Below, piece after piece: positions 1 to 7,389 of a stretch of 64,000 bases of DNA (position 1 is the first letter of the stretch; each line of letters begins with the position of its first letter). The DNA lies in assembly GCF_007004625.1 (NCBI RefSeq), contig NZ_VIFV01000001.1:186001-250000 (forward strand). Reading direction: 5' to 3'. The translations under genes and the position numbers were made by a program. A model generated the notes under the pieces. It had not been told where the DNA came from and ran no database searches. It was given only the letters and a program-made list of their open reading frames with translations. This DNA is from Planococcus salinarum. Lineage in GTDB: Bacteria; Bacillota; Bacilli; Bacillales_A; Planococcaceae.

Positions 1-1217
1 ACTCCCCAAAAGAAAACAACAATCAGCAACAGCAACATCTGAACGCCCATTGATTTTTTCAGGAAAGCGTAACGCACCATCTGCAGCATTCTTTCCAAAT
101 AACTGTTTCTATAGTCTTCGACCAGTTTTTCTGAGCTTTTATAATAGGAGAAGAACCAAATACTTTGGAGAATCAGCAATCCCAGAAACACTGTAGTCAA
201 TGCTATATTTTTTAAATTCTGCCAGATAAAATTACTTGGGTTGTCATAGTATACCTGTTCCATTTCCCACAAAGTATTTATAAGACCGTAAGGAATAGCG
301 ATTAATAAAGAAATTATAAGGAGACTAAGTTTGATTTCCAGAGACCATCCCGCCCACCTTTTATAAAGAGGCATCTTCAGAAATGCATTACGTTCAAAAC
401 GCAGCTTAGTAAACAATAGTACGATTCCGGCAATTGCCAAAGCCCCGAGAATATAAAGCATATTTTGAATGTAATGATGCCGTATCAGACTAATACCCCT
501 GTCGCTTGATGCAAGAAGGGACCGGTCAATCTGGACTATGCCTTTGAACCCGGAATCAGATCCAGGTATCCTCATTTCCGTATTATTGTAATTTGAGTAG
601 TATAACTCATCGTTAGTTGATTGAAGCGGCACAGCATTCGAATATTTCTTCTCGAAAAAAGGATTGCTGACCAAATCACCTTTTCTGAAATTTTCTCCTG
701 TTTCCGTATTGGTTAAGTGATAAACATAATAGGAATATTGAGAGTTAAAGTCTCCCTCCTCATTGAGTATGCCTTTCACTGCCACTTTTGCTGCCATTTG
801 TTTTTCTTCCAGGATTTTTCCTCTCACAGTATCATCATCCGCAAAATTATCGCGGATCATTCCGATCTTTCCATCTCGCTCTTCTGTCAGGATTTCGGCC
901 AGGCTGTCGTTTCCGGCTTCCCTTGCAGCATCAATATCGGGATTATATTGATCCTGTATGCTTTGAAGCTGTTCTGCCAATGTACCGTATCTTGTCCGGT
1001 ACTCTTCGATTTCTTCCATCGTCACCGGAAATTCCGTTTCCGCTGTCGGGGGATCCAATTCCAACACCACCAACCGATTAATAAAATCGCGGTATTCTTC
1101 TTTAAAGTCATAAGTCTCGAGATAGGATTTCCCGAAATACTTCGGACCCAACTCCATTAAACTGAAAATGCCAATCAGCACGATTGACAACGTCGCCAGC
1201 CACAACCAATTTTTCAT
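1..1217 (-). CDS. Multi-pass membrane sensor protein, probable histidine kinase (N-terminal part, cut by window edge)
   Basis: This reading frame starts at 1217 (ATG after AAAGGGG) and stays open to the left edge, so only about 405 N-terminal residues are visible. Residues about 4-22 form a first membrane helix. A polar extracytoplasmic region of about 230 residues follows, then at least four more hydrophobic segments (about 255-275, 295-315, 335-355, 390-405). It lies directly downstream of an OmpR-type response regulator, so the missing part is expected to carry the HisKA and HATPase domains; this is inferred from context, since no kinase motif is in view. The large outer loop is rich in Asp and Glu and could be the sensing region. 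No ligand can be named. Confidence 0.75.
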   Translation of the reverse strand, partial: MKNWLWLATLSIVLIGIFSLMELGPKYFGKSYLETYDFKEEYRDFINRLVVLELDPPTAETEFPVTMEEIEEYRTRYGTLAEQLQSIQDQYNPDIDAAREAGNDSLAEILTEERDGKIGMIRDNFADDDTVRGKILEEKQMAAKVAVKGILNEEGDFNSQYSYYVYHLTNTETGENFRKGDLVSNPFFEKKYSNAVPLQSTNDELYYSNYNNTEMRIPGSDSGFKGIVQIDRSLLASSDRGISLIRHHYIQNMLYILGALAIAGIVLLFTKLRFERNAFLKMPLYKRWAGWSLEIKLSLLIISLLIAIPYGLINTLWEMEQVYYDNPSNFIWQNLKNIALTTVFLGLLILQSIWFFSYYKSSEKLVEDYRNSYLERMLQMVRYAFLKKSMGVQMLLLLIVVFFWG

Positions 1218-1219
1218 CT

Positions 1220-1369
1220 TTATAAATCCCCTTTGGACATGGTTCTCAATGATGCCAGCAGATCTGCCGCAGGTGAGTTAAAAACACTGTCCCAAAAGAA
1301 TGACAGACAATACAGCAAGGTGAATAATGCAAGCGTAACGGCAATCACAGACCAGAAATCATTTTTCAA
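1220..1369 (-). CDS. Small 49-residue membrane ORF between regulator and sensor genes
   Basis: An open frame begins with TTG inside the last codons of the response regulator gene (11-nt overlap) and ends with TAA two bases before the sensor gene start. It has one hydrophobic segment at residues about 7-25, then a polar tail ending in MSKGDL. That ending resembles the conserved end of HAMP domains (MSxGDL), which is a resemblance and not proof. The tight fit between two genes and the lack of any other product in this gap support translation. The start codon is weakly preceded by GGGGC at about 14 nt. It could be a small accessory membrane protein of the two-component system, or a remnant of an older, longer sensor. 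Confidence 0.45.
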   Translation of the reverse strand: MKNDFWSVIAVTLALFTLLYCLSFFWDSVFNSPAADLLASLRTMSKGDL

Positions 1370-2051
1370 TTTTGTAGCCAATGCCCCACACCACCTTCAA
1401 GTACCTTGGATTTTTCGGATCCGTTTCAATTTTTTCCCGTATTTTCCGAATATGGACGGCCACAATATTTTCAGCGTTGTAGGCCGGTTCGTTCCAGACC
1501 CGTTCATATATATCGCGTATCGAATAGACCCGCCCCGCATTGGCCATCAATAATTCCGTGATCTTGAATTCAATCGGGGTCAATTTTACAGACTCCCCGT
1601 GAAGAAGCACTTCTTTCGCATCCGGGTCCATCATCAGGCCGTCAATTTCGATACGCTGGGATTTATCATGATACGTCCCGAGACTCACGTAACGTCTGAG
1701 TTGGGATTTGACCCGTGCCACCAGTTCCATCGGATGGAACGGCTTCGTCACATAATCATCTGCTCCAACTGACAGGCCGTGAATCTTATCCGAGTCTTCG
1801 GCTTTGGCGCTGAGCATGATGATTGGGATATTACGCTGTTCCCGAATCTTGAACGTTGCCGAAATTCCGTCAAGCAGCGGCATCATGATATCCAGGATGA
1901 TGACATGGATTTCATTGTCTTCCAGCAATTCGATTGCCCTTTTGCCGTTTTCCGCCTTCAGGACACGATAACCTTCATTTTTCAAATAAATTTCAATGCC
2001 ATCGCGGATATCCTGATCATCGTCCGTCACCAGGACTGTAAACTGATTCAT
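1359..2051 (-). CDS. OmpR/PhoB-family response regulator
   Basis: The protein is a 230-residue two-domain transcription factor. The receiver domain (about 1-120) has the acidic pocket D10-D12, the phosphoacceptor Asp54 in IILDIMMP and Lys103 in VTKPF. The C-terminal winged helix (about 130-230) ends in the family signature VWGIGYKIEK. The start at 2051 is chosen because AGAAGG lies 7 nt upstream; the longer frame from 2084 lacks a ribosome site. It is presumably phosphorylated by the membrane sensor encoded just downstream and resembles VanR/YycF-type regulators. An AT-rich palindrome around 2119-2138 (TTCTTAAGAA core) lies upstream and could be an autoregulatory site. Targets are unknown. 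Confidence 0.9.
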   Translation of the reverse strand: MNQFTVLVTDDDQDIRDGIEIYLKNEGYRVLKAENGKRAIELLEDNEIHVIILDIMMPLLDGISATFKIREQRNIPIIMLSAKAEDSDKIHGLSVGADDYVTKPFHPMELVARVKSQLRRYVSLGTYHDKSQRIEIDGLMMDPDAKEVLLHGESVKLTPIEFKITELLMANAGRVYSIRDIYERVWNEPAYNAENIVAVHIRKIREKIETDPKNPRYLKVVWGIGYKIEK

Positions 2052-2130
2052 TCCATCGCCTTCTTTCTTCTCTTCACTTATCATAGTGGGTAAATCTTAA
2101 GCGGAAGCTATGAGAAATATGAAGAAATTC

Positions 2131-3015
2131 TTAAGAAATTTCCATACTCTCTTCTACTTTTTTCTTTTTGCCAAGCGTGAGGACCAGGATGCCGCCCAAT
2201 AATAAAACAACTCCGATCCACGACAACCCGCTCAATACTTCTCCGACAACCAGAACTCCAAGAATGGAAGCTGTAAGGGGTTCAGCGAGAGATAAAGTAA
2301 CAGCTGAAGAAGAAGGAATCCTTTTCAGGCCTCTGGAGAATAAAATATAGGCAAGGCTTGTGGCAGCAAAACCAAGATACACGATGATGCCCACATTGGC
2401 AGGAATCAGAATATAAGAAAGATCCAAAAACAATAAGGAAGGCATCAAAAAAATGGCGGCAATCGAAAAAATAAGGGACACCGCCGGCACAGCTTCCATC
2501 GTTTGGAGAACCGATTTGCTGGCAATCGCATACAGCGCAAAAGATAGTCCCGCCCCAAGCGCCATGGCAACACCGAGCGAATTGACATCTGCCGCTCCTC
2601 TGTTGGCGAAAAGCAAAATACAACCGAGTATTGCCAAAAGTGTAGCCGTTGCCCAAATCCGGTCGGGACGCCTTTTCAGAAACAGCCATTCGATCATGCC
2701 GGCAAGAACCGGTGCACTGCCGATTGCAACGACGGTGCCAACTGCGATTCCCGTCAATTGGACCGACGAGAAGAACAATGGCTGAAAGAGCGCCATGCTG
2801 AGTGCGGACAGCAGAACCGCGGGCCAATGGACGTTTCGAAAAATGAATCTTTTGGTCATCAGCGTGAACAGCAGCAGGGAAAATCCGCCGATCATCAAAC
2901 GGAATGCGCCGATTGTCAGCGGATGTGCGTCTCCTGAAATGTAATTTTGTGCTGTGCCGGTCGTGCCCCAAAGCATCGCGGCAAGCAGCACCATTATATA
3001 TGGTATCCCGTTCAT
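2131..3015 (-). CDS. EamA (DMT superfamily) membrane transporter
   Basis: About 294 residues with ten hydrophobic segments arranged as two EamA repeats, each starting with a glycine-rich helix (LWGTTGTA near the N-terminus; LGAGLSFALYAIASK in the middle). The family exports amino acids, metabolites or drugs across the cytoplasmic membrane by proton exchange; the substrate cannot be read from sequence. The start at 3015 is preferred because AGAGGTG ends 6 nt upstream, whereas the upstream GTG at 3024 lies inside that ribosome site. The C-terminus is a short Lys-rich cytosolic tail (GKKKKVEES). It is monocistronic as far as can be seen. Confidence 0.88.
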   Translation of the reverse strand: MNGIPYIMVLLAAMLWGTTGTAQNYISGDAHPLTIGAFRLMIGGFSLLLFTLMTKRFIFRNVHWPAVLLSALSMALFQPLFFSSVQLTGIAVGTVVAIGSAPVLAGMIEWLFLKRRPDRIWATATLLAILGCILLFANRGAADVNSLGVAMALGAGLSFALYAIASKSVLQTMEAVPAVSLIFSIAAIFLMPSLLFLDLSYILIPANVGIIVYLGFAATSLAYILFSRGLKRIPSSSAVTLSLAEPLTASILGVLVVGEVLSGLSWIGVVLLLGGILVLTLGKKKKVEESMEIS

Positions 3016-3123
3016 ATCCTGCACCTCTGATTTCCAGTTATATCAAATACCATACCATTATTCCAATCGTTTGAGATACTGCTTCTGAGCTATTATAATA
3101 AAAGAAAAAGAGGAGGCGATCTT

Positions 3124-3354
3124 ATGTATATGACAGTCCCGGAAACTGCTAATTTTTTGTCCATGCCGCAAGAGCAAGTCAACAGATATATACTGGAAGG
3201 ACGTATCAAAGCAGTGCACGATGGAGAACAATACATGGTCAACACCTCTCAATTTGACACGCATTTCCAACAGCTGGAACAGGCCAAACAGGAACTGGAA
3301 GAATGGAAAGCGGCACCAATTCCGGATGATGTGGATATTAAAGATGAAGATTAG
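3124..3354 (+). CDS. Small excisionase/MerR-type helix-turn-helix protein
   Basis: A 76-residue protein with a strong ribosome site (GAGGAGG) 7 nt before ATG. Residues about 1-50 match the excisionase-type winged helix pattern: MTVPETANFLSMPQEQV, a recognition turn, then LEGRIKAVHDGEQYMVN. Residues 51-76 form an acidic, probably helical tail. Such stand-alone Xis-like domains are often small regulators, and nothing around it suggests a phage or integrative element. Its stop codon is followed three bases later by a family A repeat. The target is unknown. Confidence 0.8.
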   Translation: MYMTVPETANFLSMPQEQVNRYILEGRIKAVHDGEQYMVNTSQFDTHFQQLEQAKQELEEWKAAPIPDDVDIKDED

Positions 3355-3357
3355 TAG

Positions 3358-3642
3358 AAAAGCGACAATGCCCGTTAAGCTCTGAAAGGCATAAGACGGA
3401 ACAGTGAAGTGGTCTCGACCACGCAGCTGGGCCGGCTTATGACCCGAAGAGCTGGGCCGTTGGAGTCTGGACAAAGAAAAGCGACAGCGAGAGATAGCCC
3501 AAACTTGTTTGGGCCTATCTCTTGCGACGAAGCAGCGCAGCGATGCAGGAGCAGGTTTTAGCAAGATCAGCGTAGTGGCGGTCTTTGCCACGCAGCTGAG
3601 TTGACTTATGACCCGAAGAGCTGGGCCGTTGGAGTCTGGACA
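3358..3642 (+). repeat. Interspersed repeat, family A (two partial tandem units)
   Basis: Two related units (about 3358-3472 and 3478-3642) each begin with AAAAGCGACA and end with GGGCCGTTGGAGTCTGGACA. The second contains a long palindrome at 3491-3521 (GAGATAG and CTATCTC arms around CCCAAAC and GTTTGGG). Related copies lie at 29578-29744, 48985-49110 and 62506-62680. Each copy starts directly after the stop codon of the gene upstream in the same orientation. There is no convincing coding content; the long minus-strand frame across it is incidental. Confidence 0.8.
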
Positions 3643-3651
3643 GCAAACACA

Positions 3652-3680
3652 GAAAAAGCATCCCCTGAGGATGCTTTTTC
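3652..3680. terminator. Bidirectional rho-independent terminator
   Basis: An inverted repeat AAAAAGCATCC / GGATGCTTTTT around a short loop has T-runs on both strands. It sits just past the metX stop codon (3693, minus) and also faces transcripts from the plus-strand gene ending at 3354. Confidence 0.8.
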
Positions 3681-3692
3681 TCGTTGTGCTAT

Positions 3693-4706
3693 TCACTGTG
3701 CCGCATTGGCTTGATGCTGTTTTTGCAGAAACTTCCGGATCAAGCCGCCCCATTTCTCAAACTCGACCAGAAAGCCGTCGTGGCCAAAATCGGTTTCAAT
3801 GACTTCCCACGATGCTTCTGGCTGAAATTGGAGCCAGGTAACCATTCCTTCAGCCGGATACAGAAGGTCATGTGTAAATGAGATTGAAAGAATCGGGGAT
3901 GCTATTTTCCGTTCACCCACATCATGGCTGTTCATCGCTTTCAACAGGATCAGGTAGCTATTGGCATCGAAGCGCCGAGCCAGTTTTCCGCCCTGATAAT
4001 CCAGGTACGACTCCACCTCAAAATTCACTCCATTGGCAGTTCGTCCGAAACGGTCGTTAAACAATTTGCCGCTCCGGTAGCTGATCATCCCTGCCATCCT
4101 CGCCAAATGGAATCCTTTGAAATCGGAAGATCCTCCATAATTCCCCTTTTGAAAGTCAGGGTCATGTTCGATGGCCTGGATGCTGATGTGATTAAAGGCA
4201 AGTGCATAGCTGGTGAAAGCCGGGTTGACTGCAAGCGGCACAATGGTTTCGGCAAAGTCCGGGTATAACGCTCCCCATTCGAGGGCTTTCATGCCCCCGA
4301 GCGATCCGCCGATTACGGTCTTCACTTTCTCAATGCCAAGAATTTTTAATGCCTGGTATTCAGCACGGACCATGTCTCTAATGGTCAGCAAAGGGAAATC
4401 GGAACGGTAGGGTGTGCCAGTATTCGGGTTAATTGACTGGGGACCTGTCGAGCCGTTGCAGCCACCCAGTACATTAAAGCAAATCACCTGGAATTTATCG
4501 GTATCCACCGCTTTCCCCGGACCGGCCAGCCTGCTCCACCAGCCCGGAGCTTCATCCGTGCCGACAGCGTACTGGTCGCCCGTCAGCGCATGGCAAATTA
4601 GAATCACCGGTCCATCCGGATTGCCGCTGCGTTCATATGCCAACCCCACTCCTTCGAGCACGTTTCCTCCATCCAATGCCAGATTCCCGATTGCTATTGT
4701 CGGCAT
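3693..4706 (-). CDS. metX: Homoserine O-acetyltransferase
   Basis: A 337-residue alpha/beta hydrolase-fold enzyme that activates homoserine by acylation (normally acetyl-CoA to O-acetyl-L-homoserine) for methionine synthesis. The nucleophile elbow GGSLGG places the catalytic Ser at 135. The family signatures CHALTGD (about 39-45), NVLGGCNGSTGP (about 78-89) and, near the C-terminus, an Asp and the GHDGF histidine complete the triad. AGGAGG lies 7 nt before ATG at 4706. It follows metY by 12 nt, so the two are co-transcribed from the S-box leader. Acyl specificity (acetyl or succinyl) is taken from family and partner gene, not from a diagnostic residue. Confidence 0.95.
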   Translation of the reverse strand: MPTIAIGNLALDGGNVLEGVGLAYERSGNPDGPVILICHALTGDQYAVGTDEAPGWWSRLAGPGKAVDTDKFQVICFNVLGGCNGSTGPQSINPNTGTPYRSDFPLLTIRDMVRAEYQALKILGIEKVKTVIGGSLGGMKALEWGALYPDFAETIVPLAVNPAFTSYALAFNHISIQAIEHDPDFQKGNYGGSSDFKGFHLARMAGMISYRSGKLFNDRFGRTANGVNFEVESYLDYQGGKLARRFDANSYLILLKAMNSHDVGERKIASPILSISFTHDLLYPAEGMVTWLQFQPEASWEVIETDFGHDGFLVEFEKWGGLIRKFLQKQHQANAAQ

Positions 4707-4718
4707 GTCGTTCTCCTC

Positions 4719-6008
4719 CTATACTTGCTGCACCGCAGCGGCTTTGATGGTCTGCTCCAAATCTGCAATCAAGTCTTCCGGATTTTCCAATCCGACTGAC
4801 AGACGGATCAATTCTTCTGTCACGCCGGATTGTGCCAGTCCTTCGGCACTCAATTGCTGGTGCGTTGTCGATGCGGGATGAATGATCAATGATTTTGCAT
4901 CTCCTACATTTGCCACATGCGACCACAGTCCGACGCCGTCAATCACTCGTCTGCCCGCTTCCCTGCCGCCTTTGATACCGAAGTTCACAATGGAACCGAA
5001 CGTGTCCTTCAAATATTTCCGGGCCAGCCCGTGGGAGGGATGGTCTTCAAAGCCGATGTAATTGACCCATTCAACCTGTGGGTGGCTCCGCAGATACTCT
5101 GCGATGATTCCTGCGTTGCTGCTGTGTCTCGGCAGCCGTAAATGCAAAGTTTCCAATCCCTGTAAAAATGCATGGGCACTGTCGGGGCTTAATGTCGGAC
5201 CGAAATCGCGCAGCAGCTGGACGCGCAATTTTGTAGCGAAAGAAGCTCCTTCTGCATCAATGCCATAACGGATGCCGTGGTAACTGTCATCCGGCTCTGT
5301 ATAATTTGGAAACCTTTCGTGGTTCCAGTTGAATTTTCCTCCGTCCACTGCGATTCCGCCGATTGCGGTACCGTGGCCGCCGATCCATTTCGTCGCAGAA
5401 TGGATGACAACATCTGCACCGAAGGCAAGCGGATTGCTGCCGTAAGGGGAAGCGAATGTGTTGTCGATCAATAACGGTATATTGTATTCGTGTGCAATCG
5501 CCGCCACCCGCTCCACATCAAAAACGTTGAGGCTAGGATTGCCTATGGTTTCACCAAAGAACGCCTTTGTCCTTTCGGTAACGGCGGAGCGGAAATTTTC
5601 CGGGTCTGTGCCGTCCACGAATTTAACGGTAATGCCATAACGCGGAAGCGTTTTGGCGAATAAATTATAGGTCCCCCCATAAAGGCTGCTGTCCGCAATC
5701 ACTTCATCTCCCGCTTCTGCGATGTTGAGAATTGAAAATGCAATGGCCGCCATTCCGGAAGAGAGCGCAACGGCTGCTGTTCCCCCTTCCAGAAGTGCCA
5801 CACGCTGTTCAAAGACATCCACTGTCGGGTTCATGATGCGTGAATAGATATTGCCGGTTTCCTTTAAACCGAACAGGTTCTGGGCATGTTCTGTATCCCG
5901 GAAGACATACGACGTTGTTTTATGGATGGGCACTGCGCGCGCACCTGTTTCGGGATCCGGCTGCTGGCCGCCGTGAAGCAAAAGTGTCTCGGGTTTGAAA
6001 TTTGTCAT
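4719..6008 (-). CDS. metY: O-acetylhomoserine sulfhydrylase (aminocarboxypropyltransferase)
   Basis: A 429-residue PLP enzyme of the Cys/Met metabolism family that converts O-acetylhomoserine and sulfide (or methanethiol) to homocysteine (or methionine). The PLP lysine is Lys207 in SATKWIGGHG. Other signatures are the HGGQ start, YSRIMNPT (about 55-62) and SSGMAA (about 83-88). The length fits the long MetY type and not the shorter MetB/MetC types. GGAGG precedes ATG by about 8 nt. It is the first gene of metYX. Its long leader holds an S-box riboswitch and, between riboswitch and gene, a repeat element. Confidence 0.95.
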   Translation of the reverse strand: MTNFKPETLLLHGGQQPDPETGARAVPIHKTTSYVFRDTEHAQNLFGLKETGNIYSRIMNPTVDVFEQRVALLEGGTAAVALSSGMAAIAFSILNIAEAGDEVIADSSLYGGTYNLFAKTLPRYGITVKFVDGTDPENFRSAVTERTKAFFGETIGNPSLNVFDVERVAAIAHEYNIPLLIDNTFASPYGSNPLAFGADVVIHSATKWIGGHGTAIGGIAVDGGKFNWNHERFPNYTEPDDSYHGIRYGIDAEGASFATKLRVQLLRDFGPTLSPDSAHAFLQGLETLHLRLPRHSSNAGIIAEYLRSHPQVEWVNYIGFEDHPSHGLARKYLKDTFGSIVNFGIKGGREAGRRVIDGVGLWSHVANVGDAKSLIIHPASTTHQQLSAEGLAQSGVTEELIRLSVGLENPEDLIADLEQTIKAAAVQQV

Positions 6009-6057
6009 TTTTTATTCCTCCAATATTTTTTAAATTTGAGAAAAAGAATTAGCATGG

Positions 6058-6291
6058 ATATGTCGCTTCGGCGCTTTGGACAAGGCTCCCGCAATAAGCC
6101 GAGAAGCGCACTCGTCTTATTGCTTCGCCCAGTCCGGAGGCGCGCCGGCGCTGAGAGAAGTCTCTAAAGATATGGAGCAAAACAGCGAAGACGCCTTGGG
6201 GACCAAGCGAAGTGCTGAAATCCACTCGGGCATAGGCCCGAGTTAGTTCAGCGCGAGCCCCCGGCAAGCGCAGCTGTTTTGCGGAATATCG
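6058..6291 (-). repeat. Structured interspersed repeat, family B (copy 1)
   Basis: On the minus strand it begins CGATATTCCGCAAAACAGC and ends near GCGCCGAAGCGACATA. The outer part carries inverted arms GCAAAACAGC and GCTGTTTTGC, and the second half carries AATAAGACGAG with a matching CTTATTG. It is nearly full-length and aligns by eye with 55165-55422 and with the truncated copy at 18478-18617. It lies between the S-box terminator and metY, so it is part of the metYX leader RNA. Confidence 0.75.
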
Positions 6292-6351
6292 ACTTCTTAA
6301 AAATATTTTTACAACTTATTAAGATGGTCCGTAAAGGAGATGAGGGAATAG

Positions 6352-6382
6352 AAAAAGGCCCCCTTCTAATTAGAAGAGGGCC
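6352..6382 (-). terminator. S-box expression platform terminator
   Basis: The hairpin has arms GGCCCTCTTCTAAT and ATTAGAAGGGGGCC, followed by TTTTTC on the minus strand. It directly follows the aptamer and would stop transcription when SAM is bound. Confidence 0.9.
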
Positions 6383-6402
6383 GCTATACACGGAGTTTCC
6401 TC

Positions 6403-6518
6403 CTCTCATCTTCCAGACTGTCGTTCCAGTCTGCAGGAATTAGCACCTTTCCAAGCCGGGTTGCTTGGTGGTTGCCGGGCATCATAGGGCCTAGTCCCTC
6501 CGCCACTCTCGATAAGAG
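6403..6518 (-). promoter_or_regulatory. SAM-I (S-box) riboswitch aptamer
   Basis: The minus strand reads CTCTTATC, GAGTGGCGGAGGGACTAG, then GCCCGGCAACC, and closes with GATGAGAG, which pairs with the opening CTCTTATC as helix P1. These are the conserved S-box landmarks. With the following terminator it should repress metY-metX when S-adenosylmethionine is plentiful. Confidence 0.95.
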
Positions 6519-6652
6519 TATTCAGATTCAGTTTTCCATCTTGTTGAGAAGTATAAATAATGATACGATATTTTGTCAAGGAGGTTGTCGGATTATTTTG
6601 AAACTTCTTCTCGGTTCAAACGTTCCTTATTCAGAAAGGCAGGAAGCATTTT

Positions 6653-7294
6653 ATGATTCTTTGGATTTTTTCCGCACTCATTTCAGGCTATATCATCGGC
6701 TGTCTGCATGGCTCCCTTGTTGCTCAGCTGCTGTCCGGCACAAACATCAAAACTGCCGGCGTCAAAAATTCGGGCGCGTCCAATGCGGCAATTGTTCTTG
6801 GATGGAAATACGGGGCATTGGTCGCGTTTCTCGACATCTGCAAAGGTTTTGCCGCGGTAATGGCGATGCGGATGTTGCTTGGCGCCAGCAGTCTGCCGCC
6901 CGAAACGGTATGGGCCATCCTCTTTTTCGTCGCCACCGGAGTGGTTCTGGGCCATAACTTCCCTTTTTACATGAAATTCAATGGAGGCAAGGGAACGGCG
7001 GCGGTCATCGGTGTTATGATTGCGCTGGACTGGCAACTCGGCCTGGTTGGGCTGGGGTTGCTCATCGCGGTCTCTCTTGCCACTGACTATCTGGTCATCG
7101 GGGTGCTGGCTTTGTATACAGTGTTCCTCCTTATCGCTTTTTGGCCGGCGGATGGGCTATGGCCGTATGTCACCGCTCTTGCATTAATGACAATGGCATT
7201 ATGGAAACACCTTGAAAACATCAGGCGCATCCGGGATGGCTCCGAAAATACGGTATCCTCAATTCTCCGCAAAAAAGCTGCCGATCCGCATTAA
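6653..7294 (+). CDS. PlsY-family glycerol-3-phosphate acyltransferase (divergent)
   Basis: A 213-residue polytopic membrane protein. Two PlsY landmarks are visible: SGASNAA (about 41-47, matching the phosphate-loop region usually GSGNxGATN) and GHNFPFYMKFNGGKGTA (about 102-118, matching GHxxPxFLxFxGGKG). PlsY uses acyl-phosphate to acylate glycerol-3-phosphate in phospholipid synthesis. The first motif differs from canonical PlsY, and the gene stands alone rather than next to parE/parC, so it may be a paralogue. That would need a genome search. The ribosome site is AGGAAG before ATG. Confidence 0.8.
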   Translation: MILWIFSALISGYIIGCLHGSLVAQLLSGTNIKTAGVKNSGASNAAIVLGWKYGALVAFLDICKGFAAVMAMRMLLGASSLPPETVWAILFFVATGVVLGHNFPFYMKFNGGKGTAAVIGVMIALDWQLGLVGLGLLIAVSLATDYLVIGVLALYTVFLLIAFWPADGLWPYVTALALMTMALWKHLENIRRIRDGSENTVSSILRKKAADPH

Positions 7295-7310
7295 GGGATC
7301 GGCAGTTTTT
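7278..7310 (+). terminator. Rho-independent terminator after the PlsY-like gene
   Basis: The stem CTGCCGATCC / GGATCGGCAG is followed by TTTTTT. The stop codon of the gene lies in the loop. Confidence 0.9.
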
Positions 7311-7389
7311 TACTTTTGCCGAAGATTTACTGTATTTATTTCATTCGTGTTAAAATAAGGGTATTACATATATCAGGAGGTCTATATCC

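Noticed and set aside
3124-3354. Excisionase-like gene as sign of a prophage or integrative element
   Set aside because: No integrase, attachment-site repeats or phage genes nearby; stand-alone Xis-type HTH proteins are common.
3058-3753. Minus-strand open frame of 231 codons across the family A repeat
   Set aside because: It overlaps the well-supported HTH gene, the repeat and the metX end, has no ribosome site and low-complexity composition.
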